The position numbers were made by a program, and so were the translations under genes. Of a stretch of DNA of 64,000 nucleotides, positions 34,734 through 43,791 are shown piece after piece. The notes beneath the pieces are model-generated. The model was not told where the DNA came from. It ran no database searches and saw only the letters and a list, made by a program, of their open reading frames with translations. Position 1 is the stretch's first letter, and every line of letters starts with the position of its first letter. Origin of the DNA: Opacimonas immobilis (GTDB taxonomy: Bacteria; Pseudomonadota; Gammaproteobacteria; Enterobacterales; Alteromonadaceae); contig NZ_CP182485.1 in the NCBI RefSeq assembly GCF_048282545.1, positions 1,736,001 through 1,800,000 on the forward strand. Reading direction: 5' to 3'.

Positions 34734-35432
34734 TTATTTAGCCAAGACGCGACGTTCGATGCGTTTTTCAAATGTGCCTAGAATGACGCGGTCAACGTAA
34801 ATACCAGGGGTATGGATGTGAGCGGGGTCAAGTTCGCCTGGCTCAACGATTTCTTCGACTTCTACAACTGTAATCTTACCTGCTGTGGCAGCCATTGGAT
34901 TAAAATTTTGTGCGGTATGACGATAGATACAGTTACCATAGCGGTCTGCTTTCCACGCTTTGACAATTGCAAAATCACCGGTAATGCTTTCTTCGAGTAT
35001 ATAAGGACGTCCGTTAAACTCTTTGACTTCTTTGCCTTCACCGACAGGTGTGCCATAGCCAGTTGCGGTGTAAAACGCAGGAATGCCTGCACCACCTGCG
35101 CGCATCTTTTCGGCCAATGTGCCCTGAGGCGTTAATTCAACTTCCAGTTCTCCATTGAGCAGTTGTTGCTCAAATAAGGCGTTTTCGCCTACGTAAGAGG
35201 ACACCATCTTTTTGACTTGTTTGTCTTCCAACAGAATGCCAAGACCGAAATCATCAACACCACAGTTATTTGAAACAATCGTTAATCCAGAGGTGCCCAT
35301 TGTTTTGATTTGTGCAATGAGTCCTTCTGGGATCCCACATAACCCAAATCCACCTGCGATTATTGTCATATTGTCGTTTAGCCCCGCCATTGCATCGGCG
35401 TAACTTGTTACTACTTTGTCAAAACCAGCCAT
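34734..35432 (-). CDS. scoA: 3-oxoacid CoA-transferase, alpha subunit
   Basis: Partner of the beta subunit in ketone-body or acetoacetate activation. The 232 residues hold the CoA-binding glycine motif IIAGGFGLCGIPEGLI near 25-40, and GKITVVEVEEIVEPGELDP near 185. The ATG at 35432 directly follows AAGGAGCAAAC; the frame is open to 35459 but that start lacks a ribosome binding site. It diverges from a LysR gene, with 111 bases between starts. Confidence 0.9.
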   Translation of the reverse strand: MAGFDKVVTSYADAMAGLNDNMTIIAGGFGLCGIPEGLIAQIKTMGTSGLTIVSNNCGVDDFGLGILLEDKQVKKMVSSYVGENALFEQQLLNGELEVELTPQGTLAEKMRAGGAGIPAFYTATGYGTPVGEGKEVKEFNGRPYILEESITGDFAIVKAWKADRYGNCIYRHTAQNFNPMAATAGKITVVEVEEIVEPGELDPAHIHTPGIYVDRVILGTFEKRIERRVLAK

Positions 35433-35543
35433 GTTTGCTCCTTCAAGCTGTAAGGTCATTTACCCTAGTATAAAAAGGTTTAATTATTTGTAAAATTGAT
35501 TTAATTTATGTATTAATAACTTTTTGTTAATAATGTCGATATT

Positions 35544-36440
35544 ATGCTTTCATTCAAACAACTCCAAGCGTTTATTACCCTTGCGGAGTGCCAGAGTTTT
35601 GCCCTTGCCTCGGAAAAACTCTTTGTATCTCAACCTGCATTATCGGCTACGATAAAAAAATGTGAGGAGCTGCTCGGTGGCCAGCTTTTTGAAAGAACCA
35701 CTCGTCAAGTCACGTTAACCAAAGAAGGTCAGTGGTTTTATCCAAAGGCCTTACAGTACTATCGGGAATATGTCGGGTTGAATCAACACGTCAAAGAAAT
35801 GTTTGCTAAAGAACAAGGTATGTTGCATTTTGCTTGTATCCCATCTTTTGCTCAGGGCGGTCTTGCTAAACATCTAAAGGCGTTTCTTGAGCTCTATCCC
35901 AACATTCATTTGCACATTCAAGATATGGTCGTAGAGCATGCAATTAATGCGGTGTTGACCGAGAAAGTGGAAATCGCCTTCACGTTTGAGCCGGAGACAG
36001 TACAAGACATAGTATTTTTGCCTTTGTTTAATGATGGATTCATGGTGGTCACTCCTCCTGAGCATCGTTTTGTAAAGCATACTCAAATCCATCTTAAAGA
36101 CTTATCCGATGAACCATTTATAGCGATGGATCACCAAGCAAGCCTGCGTGTTTATGTTGATCAAGCCGCAGATTATGCAGGTATAGAGTTGAATCAAATT
36201 GCCCAAGCAAGTCAAATCGCAACCATAGGGCATATGATTCAAGCTGGACTAGGAATTTCCATATTGCCCGATTTGGCGCGCCAGCATATGTTGGATTTGG
36301 GTTTGAATTGTGTCAGTTTACCCAAGCGTGAGATATCTCGTCAGATGGGGATGGTGCGGTCTAAACACCATGGTTTATCCGTATTAGGCAATGCGTTTTG
36401 GCAGTTTATGCAACAACGAGTCACTACCACTTTGTTTTAG
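35544..36440 (+). CDS. LysR-family transcriptional regulator, divergent from scoAB
   Basis: A 298-residue regulator: winged helix-turn-helix at residues 1-60 (LSFKQLQAFITLAECQSFALASEKLFVSQPALSATIKKCE) and a periplasmic-binding-like effector domain after 90. Position and orientation suggest that it controls scoA-scoB, as LysR genes often do for the divergent neighbour. The ligand is unknown. The intergenic region is AT-rich, and I could not pick a clear T-N11-A operator. Confidence 0.9.
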   Translation: MLSFKQLQAFITLAECQSFALASEKLFVSQPALSATIKKCEELLGGQLFERTTRQVTLTKEGQWFYPKALQYYREYVGLNQHVKEMFAKEQGMLHFACIPSFAQGGLAKHLKAFLELYPNIHLHIQDMVVEHAINAVLTEKVEIAFTFEPETVQDIVFLPLFNDGFMVVTPPEHRFVKHTQIHLKDLSDEPFIAMDHQASLRVYVDQAADYAGIELNQIAQASQIATIGHMIQAGLGISILPDLARQHMLDLGLNCVSLPKREISRQMGMVRSKHHGLSVLGNAFWQFMQQRVTTTLF

Positions 36441-36595
36441 TCGCAAATTGGTCGTCCTCATAATGGTGAGTAGCATGAATAATACCCTGATGACAGGTTC
36501 TTATGTCGGCATTGACAAAAAGATGTTAAATCAGTTGCTATTTTTTTTTACCCATTATAAATTTATTGAATATCGATATAACCTGCCGTGCACCT

Positions 36596-37570
36596 ATGAA
36601 ACTACAGCAACTGCGCTACATCGTCGAAGTTCAAAATAACAATCTCAACGTTTCTGCCACAGCCGAGTCTTTATTTACCTCACAACCTGGGATCAGTAAG
36701 CAAGTTCGGATGCTTGAAGATGAGTTGGGTGTGCAAATTTTTGGGCGAAGCGGTAAACACCTGACGCATGTCACGGATGCTGGACAAGAAATCATTGATA
36801 TCGCTCGTAAAATTATGGCGCAGGTCGAAAGTATAAAAGCGGTCTCACGGGAGCATAACTTACCGGATCAAGGCAAACTTAATATTGCGACGACTCACAC
36901 TCAAGCTCGATATGCTTTACCTCAGGTTATTCAAGGGTTTATGAAACGCTTTCCTAATGTTTCTCTGCACATGCACCAAGGTACACCGTCGCAAATCAGT
37001 GATTTAGCCGCCAAAGGTGAGGCAGATTTTGCCATCGCGACTGAAAGTCTGCATTTGTATAACGATTTGTTGATGTTACCTTGCTATCATTGGAACCGTT
37101 CCGTAATCGTCAAACACGACCACCCACTCGCTCAAAAAGGCACGATTACGATTGAAGATATTGCTAAGCATCCACTAGTAACTTATGTCTTTGGTTTTAC
37201 TGGGCGCAGTGAATTAGATCATGCGTTTAACCAAGCTGGTTTAACGCCCAAAATTGTCTTTACGGCAACCGATGCGGATGTCATCAAAACGTATGTGCGA
37301 TTAGGTGTGGGCATTGGGGTGGTAGCATCAATGGCGATTGACGAAGAAGTGGATACCGATTTGGTGCGCATCGATGCTTCTCATTTATTTGAATACTCAA
37401 CCACTAAGATTGGCTTTCGTCGAGGCAATTTTTTGCGCGGTTACATGTATGATTTTATTGAGCGTTTTGCTCCACATTTGACCAAAGCCGTGGTGGAAAA
37501 AGCCATCCAGCAAAAAAACAATGAAGACGTTGAGCGTATGTTCAAAGACTTAACGCTTCCAGTCAAATAA
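36596..37570 (+). CDS. cysB: CysB-type LysR regulator of sulfur assimilation
   Basis: A 324-residue LysR regulator, the exact length of E. coli CysB. Marks of CysB are MKLQQLRYIVEVQNNNLNVSATAESL at the start, ATTHTQARYALP at the effector-domain start (sulfate or O-acetylserine site) and RRGNFLRGYMYDFIERFAPHLT near the end. It should activate cysteine-biosynthesis genes when N-acetylserine is present. The ATG at 36596 fits the family; upstream in-frame codons to 36566 do not. It ends one base from the convergent sdaA stop. Confidence 0.92.
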   Translation: MKLQQLRYIVEVQNNNLNVSATAESLFTSQPGISKQVRMLEDELGVQIFGRSGKHLTHVTDAGQEIIDIARKIMAQVESIKAVSREHNLPDQGKLNIATTHTQARYALPQVIQGFMKRFPNVSLHMHQGTPSQISDLAAKGEADFAIATESLHLYNDLLMLPCYHWNRSVIVKHDHPLAQKGTITIEDIAKHPLVTYVFGFTGRSELDHAFNQAGLTPKIVFTATDADVIKTYVRLGVGIGVVASMAIDEEVDTDLVRIDASHLFEYSTTKIGFRRGNFLRGYMYDFIERFAPHLTKAVVEKAIQQKNNEDVERMFKDLTLPVK

Positions 37571-37571
37571 C

Positions 37572-38939
37572 TTAGCATTCGATGATGTTGACAGCGAGGC
37601 CGCCACGGGCAGTTTCTTTGTATTTGTTTTTCATATCTCGGCCAGTCTCACGCATGGTCTTGATCACTTTATCTAATGATACTTTGTGTTGACCATTACC
37701 ACGCAGCGCTAGGCGTGAAGCATTTATCGCTTTGATGGCGCCCATTGCGTTGCGCTCTATACAAGGGACTTGAACTAAACCACCCACCGGGTCACAGGTT
37801 AAACCCAAATTATGTTCCATGCCGATTTCGGCAGCGTTTTCGACAGCCAGTACAGTGCCACCCAAGATTTCGGTTAACGCACCGGCCGCCATGGAACAAG
37901 CAACACCGACTTCACCTTGGCAACCCACTTCTGCGCCAGAGATAGAAGCATTTTTCTTATACAAAATACCAATCGCGGCTGCGGTTAACAAAAATCGCAT
38001 CGCAATTTCATCTGTGACGGGTTCGATAAACTTATCGTAATAGCTCAATACGGCAGGAATGATACCCGCAGCGCCATTCGTTGGCGCCGTGACCACCCGA
38101 CCGCCAGCCGCATTTTCTTCGTTTACGGCTAAAGCATACAGATTCACCCAGTCCATAGCAGCCATGGGGTCGGCTGTTTTTTCTGTCTTGAGGCGACGAT
38201 AGAGAGCAGGAGCACGACGTGTGACCTTTAAACCACCAGGTAAAATTCCTTCGTTTTGTATTCCTTGCTCAATACAGGAGCGCATTACTTGCCAGAGATT
38301 GGCACACTGTTGTTTGACTTGTTCTTTTGTGCGAATTTGAGCTTCGTTAGCCAGCATTAGACTTGAAATAGTGAGTCCGTTTGCCTGACATTGAGCAATG
38401 AGTTGTTCTGCAGTATCAAATGGGTAAACCGGCCGGGTTGTCTGTCGCGCTATGTGATCGGACGCTGAATCGACAAAATCTTTGTCGTTGATAATGAAGC
38501 CGCCACCGATACTGTAATACGTTTCGCTTTTGATTAACCGATCTTTATTATAGGCATTGATGGTCATTGCGTTGGAATGTCGCGGTAATGTTTTGTGACG
38601 ATGAAATATCATCGCGCCAGAGTTTGGAAATGCGATGCGATGTTGTTGCATGAGGCTCAGATGTTGAGTGGCTGCAACATCTTCTAAAATACGCTTGACC
38701 ATCTCAACTTCAATTTGCTCAGGTTGGTATCCTGACAAGCCTAAAATAATCGCTTTACCCGTACCATGGCCGATACCGGTTTGTCCTAATGAACCATATA
38801 ACTCAGTGTGAATATGGGTAACTTCTTTTAGTTTGTCTTCAAGCGATTGAGCAAAATCATATGCTGCTCGCATTGGGCCCACGGTATGCGAACTTGACGG
38901 GCCAATACCAATACTGAACATATCAAAAACACTGATCAT
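37572..38939 (-). CDS. sdaA: L-serine ammonia-lyase, iron-sulfur type
   Basis: Deaminates L-serine to pyruvate with a [4Fe-4S] cluster. The 455-residue single-chain form carries SIGIGPSSSHTVGPMRAA at the N-terminus, TAPTNGAAGIIP near 285, and the Cys residues VACSMAAGA, LTCDPVGGLVQVPC in the C-terminal half. It is third in the pabB-nudL-sdaA order known from E. coli, but 102 bases separate it from nudL, so it may have its own promoter. Confidence 0.95.
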   Translation of the reverse strand: MISVFDMFSIGIGPSSSHTVGPMRAAYDFAQSLEDKLKEVTHIHTELYGSLGQTGIGHGTGKAIILGLSGYQPEQIEVEMVKRILEDVAATQHLSLMQQHRIAFPNSGAMIFHRHKTLPRHSNAMTINAYNKDRLIKSETYYSIGGGFIINDKDFVDSASDHIARQTTRPVYPFDTAEQLIAQCQANGLTISSLMLANEAQIRTKEQVKQQCANLWQVMRSCIEQGIQNEGILPGGLKVTRRAPALYRRLKTEKTADPMAAMDWVNLYALAVNEENAAGGRVVTAPTNGAAGIIPAVLSYYDKFIEPVTDEIAMRFLLTAAAIGILYKKNASISGAEVGCQGEVGVACSMAAGALTEILGGTVLAVENAAEIGMEHNLGLTCDPVGGLVQVPCIERNAMGAIKAINASRLALRGNGQHKVSLDKVIKTMRETGRDMKNKYKETARGGLAVNIIEC

Positions 38940-39041
38940 GAAAATACTTCCTGATAACTCTATGAATTATCATGAGACAAATTAATACATTTAACAATTG
39001 ATTAAATTTTATTTTATATATAAAAATTATTTATCAATATC

Positions 39042-39650
39042 TTAGGGGAGATACGTAGCAGAGCATAGGTTCATTAGCATCCCCGCGGTGGCTCCCCAGA
39101 TATAGGTATTTTGCCATGGCAGGAAGTAAACTGGGTACTTTGCGCCGTTACGCGTAACAAAATGTGAGAGGTAATTATTCGGGTTTAATAAGTATTCTAA
39201 TGGGACATAGAAAGATTCACTGACTTCATTACGGTCAATCGTTATGTTGGGTACAGTGTCGAGAATGGCTACATAGGGTGTAACACTGAAACCTGAAATT
39301 GTAGGGTATTGTGATAAGGAGCCGACAATATTTTGCTCAGCAACAGCAAAGCCAACTTCTTCATGAGTTTCTCTAATTGCGGTATGCATTAAACTCGGAT
39401 CAGAACCTTCGTACTTTCCACCAGGAAAACTGATTTGGCCTCCGTGGTGTTTAAGATGTACTGAGCGACGTGTGAATAAAGCGTGAAGTGTCGGTTTTGC
39501 TTGGTCCTTGGATGACGTATCAGGTGGAAATAATAAAACAAGGTTGATCATCACTGCAGCTTGCCTGGTAACTGGCAAATCGGGAAAGTCTCGCTGTGGT
39601 AAGAGGGTTGTCGGTGATTGAAACCGTGCAATAAATTCAGCGGGCTGCAC
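39042..39650 (-). CDS. nudL: Nudix hydrolase, CoA-pyrophosphatase type
   Basis: Predicted to cleave CoA and its thioesters to 4'-phosphopantetheine and 3',5'-ADP. The 202 residues contain ISFPGGK, then the Nudix helix AIRETHEEVGF near 95. The first Glu of the consensus box is Asp, as in other NudL proteins. The UPF0035 signature around KHHGGQISFPGG supports CoA specificity. The start overlaps the end of pabB by 14 bases. Confidence 0.9.
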   Translation of the reverse strand: MQPAEFIARFQSPTTLLPQRDFPDLPVTRQAAVMINLVLLFPPDTSSKDQAKPTLHALFTRRSVHLKHHGGQISFPGGKYEGSDPSLMHTAIRETHEEVGFAVAEQNIVGSLSQYPTISGFSVTPYVAILDTVPNITIDRNEVSESFYVPLEYLLNPNNYLSHFVTRNGAKYPVYFLPWQNTYIWGATAGMLMNLCSATYLP

Positions 39651-41043
39651 CTGGTGATTGTTCCTTCAATAGCGGCAGTATTTTACTGACCTTAGCGTGT
39701 AATTCAGCATACTCAGCTTGGGCATTTGAATCAAGTACAATCCCTCCACCAGCCCAACAATAAATTTGCCCGTTTTCGCATAATAAGGTGCGTATGGCAA
39801 TGTTGCTGTCCATGTCGTTTTTGATTCCCACGTAGCCAATACTGCCACAGTAAATGTGACGTGCGGTATCTTCTAATTCATGAATGACTTCCATTGCACG
39901 GACTTTGGGTGCACCAGTGATTGAGCCACCAGGAAAAGCACCTGAAAATAGTTGCCAAGGATGAACATTATCTTGTAGTTGTCCTTCAATCGTACTTACT
40001 AAATGGTGTACGGCAGGGTAGGATTCTAATGCAAACAACTTTGGTACTTTGACACTGTGCGGTTCACAGTGTTTGGATAAATCGTTGCGCAAGAGATCGA
40101 CAATCATGAGATTTTCGGCGCGGTCTTTCTCCGAATCAAGCAGCGATTTAGCCGATGCTTGATCTTCTATCGGATCGACAAAGCGTGGCATAGTGCCTTT
40201 AATCGGCTTGGTATTGACTTGGTTATCTTTAATTTGGATAAAGCGTTCAGGAGAAATGGATAAAATAGCCCCTTGTTCAGTGCGAATAAAACTCGAAAAC
40301 GGTGCTTGGTTATACTGACTTAACAAACAATATGCCGCGTATTCATCGCCACTGTAATGAGCAGTAAAGCGCATGGCAAAATTCACTTGATAACAATCAC
40401 CACTCAAAATGTATTCGTGGATCGCATTGATGCTGTGTACGTATTGTTCTTGCGTTTTGTCGGCCTTCCAATCACTGGTGAGTGTGAATTCAGACTGATC
40501 ACGTGTCACATCACCCACTTTGGGTGCCTCTAGTGGAACACGACTGAGATAACAATGGTAGTAACACTGTTCCGTACGATCATAAATAATTGATTGAGTG
40601 AAGACCCCCGCAATCATATCTGGAGTTTGATAACGATTCTTAGGCGCGGGGAGTGTTTCTAGAAATGCATTGAGCTCGTAACCAAAACTGCCAGCAATAC
40701 CAACGACAAAAGGTAATTTTTGATATATCGGCAGTATTTTGCTGGGGATTTCAATGTCTGTTTCTGCAAAATAATGTGTTTGCAGGCTGGTAAGACTTTC
40801 AAACAAAGACGTTTGCAGTGTAAATGTACTGTCTTGTGCTTTGATAAGCTGAAAATGTAATTGTTGCTCGTGTGCTGTGAGCACTGCCTCTGGCGCAAAT
40901 AATATCAGATCAAAGCCTGCACTAGGATGTTGCGCACTATCAAACAGCATATGAAAAGGCTGATGTGCAAACTGAGCAAACACTTGCTGTGGGGTGAGGT
41001 GATTCAGCTGGGGTAATGGCTCAATAAATAAGGTGCGTTTCAT
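39637..41043 (-). CDS. pabB: Aminodeoxychorismate synthase component I
   Basis: Aminates chorismate for p-aminobenzoate synthesis, using ammonia from PabA. The 468 residues show the chorismate-enzyme signature: SPERFIQIKDNQVNTKPIKGTMPR with the PIKGT motif, then MIVDLLRNDLS, FPGGSITGAPKVRAMEVI and YCGSIGYV. It lies upstream of nudL in the E. coli order. Its product is the substrate of the pabC enzyme at 12812-13672. Confidence 0.95.
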   Translation of the reverse strand: MKRTLFIEPLPQLNHLTPQQVFAQFAHQPFHMLFDSAQHPSAGFDLILFAPEAVLTAHEQQLHFQLIKAQDSTFTLQTSLFESLTSLQTHYFAETDIEIPSKILPIYQKLPFVVGIAGSFGYELNAFLETLPAPKNRYQTPDMIAGVFTQSIIYDRTEQCYYHCYLSRVPLEAPKVGDVTRDQSEFTLTSDWKADKTQEQYVHSINAIHEYILSGDCYQVNFAMRFTAHYSGDEYAAYCLLSQYNQAPFSSFIRTEQGAILSISPERFIQIKDNQVNTKPIKGTMPRFVDPIEDQASAKSLLDSEKDRAENLMIVDLLRNDLSKHCEPHSVKVPKLFALESYPAVHHLVSTIEGQLQDNVHPWQLFSGAFPGGSITGAPKVRAMEVIHELEDTARHIYCGSIGYVGIKNDMDSNIAIRTLLCENGQIYCWAGGGIVLDSNAQAEYAELHAKVSKILPLLKEQSPGAAR

Positions 41044-41192
41044 ATCACTCTTTTAATAATAGTCAAATTAGTTATTAGCTGTTTAGGTTAGAGCCTAGGC
41101 CAAAGTTGTAGCTTTTTGGCTTGGTAACTGTGTTAACAAAATAGTATTATAACCTAATACATTCCAATTTAAATCTTAACATTGAGGTTACA

Positions 41193-42707
41193 ATGACGGT
41201 CATTCGCCAAGCAGATTTTATTGAAAGCATCGCTGATTCGTTGCAGTTTATTTCTTACTACCACCCATTAGATTATATCAAAGCTGTCGAGGACGCTTAC
41301 CATCGCGAAGAAAGCCAAGCAGCTAAAGACGCTATGGCGCAAATTTTAATCAATTCTCGTATGTCAGCAGAAGGCAAACGTCCTATTTGTCAAGACACAG
41401 GTATTGTGACCTGCTTCGTCAAAATTGGTATGGAAGTACAGTGGGACAAACACGATATGACTGTTCAACAAATGGTCGATGAAGGTACTCGCCGAGCTTA
41501 CAACAATCAAGATAATCCTCTACGTGCTTCAATAGTGGCAGATCCCGCTGGAAAACGCATCAATACCAAAGATAACTCACCAGCCGTAGTTCACATCGAT
41601 ATGGTGCCAGGTAATCAGGTAGAAGTCATGATTGCGGCGAAAGGTGGCGGTTCAGAGAATAAATCTAAGATGGTGATGTTGAATCCATCTGATGATATTG
41701 CTGAGTGGGTCGCTAAAACAGTCCCTACAATGGGCGCAGGTTGGTGTCCTCCGGGGATGTTGGGGCTAGGCATTGGCGGAACGGCTGAAAAAGCGGCAGT
41801 ACTTGCTAAAGAGAGCTTAATGGATCCCGTTGATATTCATGAGTTAATTGAGCGAGGCCCGGAAACGACTGAAGAAAAACTTCGAGTTGAAATCTTTAAG
41901 CGCGTTAATGCATTAGGCATCGGGGCGCAAGGCTTAGGCGGTTTGACTACGGTCGTCGACATCAAAGTCAAATCTGTGCCAACACATGCTGCCTCTAAAC
42001 CCGTGGTTATGATCCCAAATTGTGCGGCTACTCGTCATGCGCATTTTCACTTAGATGGTTCAGGTCCAGCTGAACTTAAGGCGCCAAAGTTAGAAGACTG
42101 GCCAGAAGTGACTTGGGAAGTAGGTGAAAACACCCGTCGCGTTAATTTAGATGAGTTGACTCCAGAAGCCATTCAAGAATGGAAGGTCGGTGAAACGTTA
42201 TTACTCAATGGTAAAATGCTTACCGGACGTGATGCCGCTCATAAACGTATCCAAACGATGTTTGATAATGGTGAAGGCTTACCCGACGGTGTAGATTTAA
42301 CCAACAAGTTTATTTACTACGTGGGTCCGGTAGATGCCGTGGGTGACGAAGTAGTCGGCCCCGCAGGCCCGACCACGGCAACACGAATGGACAAGTTTAC
42401 TGACATGATGCTTGAGAAGACAGGTTTACTCGGTATGATTGGTAAAGCTGAGCGCGGTCCAGCAACGGTTGAGAGCATTGCCAAACACAAATCAGCTTAT
42501 TTAATGGCCGTTGGCGGCGCAGCATATCTAGTATCAAAGGCCATCAAAAAAGCGCGTGTGGTAGCGTTTGAAGATTTGGGTATGGAAGCCATTTACGAGT
42601 TCGAAGTAGAAGATATGCCAGTCACGGTTGCCGTAGATTCTGAAGGGCAAAATGCACATGCGATCGGACCAGATATTTGGAAAGTGAAAATCGCTGAAAA
42701 AAGCTAA
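41193..42707 (+). CDS. Fumarate hydratase, class I (iron-sulfur)
   Basis: Interconverts fumarate and malate. The 504-residue protein is of the oxygen-sensitive [4Fe-4S] type: cluster Cys candidates in RPICQDTGIVTC near 70, GWCPPGMLGLGIGG near 190 and IPNCAATRH near 280. The C-terminal domain contains VGPVDAVGDEVVGPAGPTTATRMDKF. The gene stands alone, with a terminator 15 bases downstream. It corresponds to FumA/FumB-like proteins; which paralogue cannot be told. Confidence 0.94.
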   Translation: MTVIRQADFIESIADSLQFISYYHPLDYIKAVEDAYHREESQAAKDAMAQILINSRMSAEGKRPICQDTGIVTCFVKIGMEVQWDKHDMTVQQMVDEGTRRAYNNQDNPLRASIVADPAGKRINTKDNSPAVVHIDMVPGNQVEVMIAAKGGGSENKSKMVMLNPSDDIAEWVAKTVPTMGAGWCPPGMLGLGIGGTAEKAAVLAKESLMDPVDIHELIERGPETTEEKLRVEIFKRVNALGIGAQGLGGLTTVVDIKVKSVPTHAASKPVVMIPNCAATRHAHFHLDGSGPAELKAPKLEDWPEVTWEVGENTRRVNLDELTPEAIQEWKVGETLLLNGKMLTGRDAAHKRIQTMFDNGEGLPDGVDLTNKFIYYVGPVDAVGDEVVGPAGPTTATRMDKFTDMMLEKTGLLGMIGKAERGPATVESIAKHKSAYLMAVGGAAYLVSKAIKKARVVAFEDLGMEAIYEFEVEDMPVTVAVDSEGQNAHAIGPDIWKVKIAEKS

Positions 42708-42722
42708 TTTTAATATACAAAT

Positions 42723-42762
42723 AAAAACGCACTGAATGATGGATGTTCAGTGCGTTTTTTTT
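42723..42762 (+). terminator. Terminator after class I fumarase
   Basis: AAAACGCACTGAA pairs with TTCAGTGCGTTTT around a 9-nt loop, followed by eight T's. Confidence 0.9.
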
Positions 42763-43067
42763 AAGTTCAATTTGAGTGTAATCTTAGACTTTTGCCTAAT
42801 ACTAAATTGACAACTATCAACTATAGTTAATTATGACAATGGTAGATAGTATGAGGCACGTTATGTGGCCGTTATCTTGTGACGGTAGTCTCAATCTCGT
42901 ACTATCTGCCACCAAATCATGTCTCACACACAACTATATTCTATATCGTCTATCAGAGTATACTTTATTGTGTTAAGTAGAATGATATTTACCGATTACA
43001 AAAAAATTATTTTGTATAAAAAACTCTACAGTTACGTCAAAACTAATAGATGCTTGGATTTATGCAC
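42763..43067. other. Gene-free stretch between fumarase and the CvfB-like gene
   Basis: About 305 AT-rich bases with no credible protein gene; the small frames on plus lack ribosome binding sites. It contains the structured element at 42841-42914, described separately, and an 8-base direct repeat ACAACTAT at 42810-42817 and 42930-42937 on either side of it. Confidence 0.6.
42841..42914 (+). ncRNA. Unassigned structured RNA-like element ending in ACCA
   Basis: A 15-bp stem (42841-42855 with 42896-42910) has only two G-U wobbles, and these pair only if the plus strand is transcribed. The last seven pairs plus ACCA look like a tRNA acceptor arm. Inside, CCGTTA (42869-42874) pairs with TGACGG (42880-42885). 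Drawn with a 5-bp stem, this gives a 7-nt loop ATCTTGT with T at the U33 position and CTT at the anticodon position. A 3-bp CAC/GTG hairpin precedes it. No T-arm and no TTCGA are present, so it is not a normal tRNA. It could be a decayed tRNA or an unrelated small RNA. Confidence 0.35.
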
Positions 43068-43721
43068 CTATACGAGTTTTATAAATTCTGGGTTAAGAAT
43101 GATTTTCTTTTGTTTGTATAGTGCGCCAATGGCTTTTTTGTAACTGCCTTTACTGACATGAAAAGCGTGTTGGATTTCTTCAGGGCTACTTTTATCCGTG
43201 ATAGTCAACAGCCCATTATGTGCCTCGAGCGCATCCAAAATTTGTTCTTCTAGAGATTTTCGCGCGCCGGGTGTGTGAAGCTGTAAACATACATCGATTT
43301 TACCATCTTCTCGAACCTGCTTAATAAAGCCCTGACATTCGTCACCAATCCGTTTGCTGCCTAATGCATCTACTTTGAATAATAATCCCAAATGAGTGTC
43401 ATTAATGATGACTTTGTAGCCTAAATCGGAAGCAGCAAATATGTGCAAAACGACACTTTGACCTTGGGCAAATTCACCTGTTTTGTCTAGTTCAGGTAGG
43501 TAATGTGATAGCTTCGTACTACCCAAAATACGATCTGTATTGTCCTCATAAAATACGTAGACATAGAGCATGTCTCCAATGTTCACAGCTTGCTGTAAAT
43601 GTCGCTCTGGGATCAGTAAATCCTCGTGCTCATCCATAGCTAAAAATACACCAAACTCAGTGATGTGTTTTACGGGTTGTCGGATGATGGTTCCGACAAG
43701 AGGGGTAAATGGGTGGCTCAT
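43068..43721 (-). CDS. CvfB-like S1/winged-helix RNA-binding protein, short form
   Basis: A 217-residue protein resembling CvfB/YitL. An S1-like region begins VGTIIRQPVKHITEFGVFLAMDEHEDLLIP. A second OB-like segment includes GYKVIINDTHLGLLFKVDAL, and a C-terminal winged helix holds DKSSPEEIQHAFHVSKGSYKKAIGALYKQKKI. The well-studied Staphylococcus CvfB is about 300 residues with an additional N-terminal S1 domain, so this protein is shorter. It probably binds RNA; the target is unknown. Confidence 0.78.
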   Translation of the reverse strand: MSHPFTPLVGTIIRQPVKHITEFGVFLAMDEHEDLLIPERHLQQAVNIGDMLYVYVFYEDNTDRILGSTKLSHYLPELDKTGEFAQGQSVVLHIFAASDLGYKVIINDTHLGLLFKVDALGSKRIGDECQGFIKQVREDGKIDVCLQLHTPGARKSLEEQILDALEAHNGLLTITDKSSPEEIQHAFHVSKGSYKKAIGALYKQKKIILNPEFIKLV

Positions 43722-43791
43722 ACATTATGCTTATGGTCTAGATTTATATAATCGTTTATATTACCTGAAATGATTTATAAATGGGAATCTC

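Noticed and set aside
42841..42914. Functional tRNA-Lys(CTT)
   Set aside because: Acceptor-like and anticodon-like parts exist, but the D-arm is only 3 bp and no T-arm or TTCGA motif can be drawn, so a working tRNA is not supported.
42810..42937. Small transposable element (MITE) with 8-base target duplication ACAACTAT
   Set aside because: No terminal inverted repeats lie next to the direct repeats; the inner inverted repeat starts about 23 bases inside. An 8-base repeat in AT-rich DNA can be chance.
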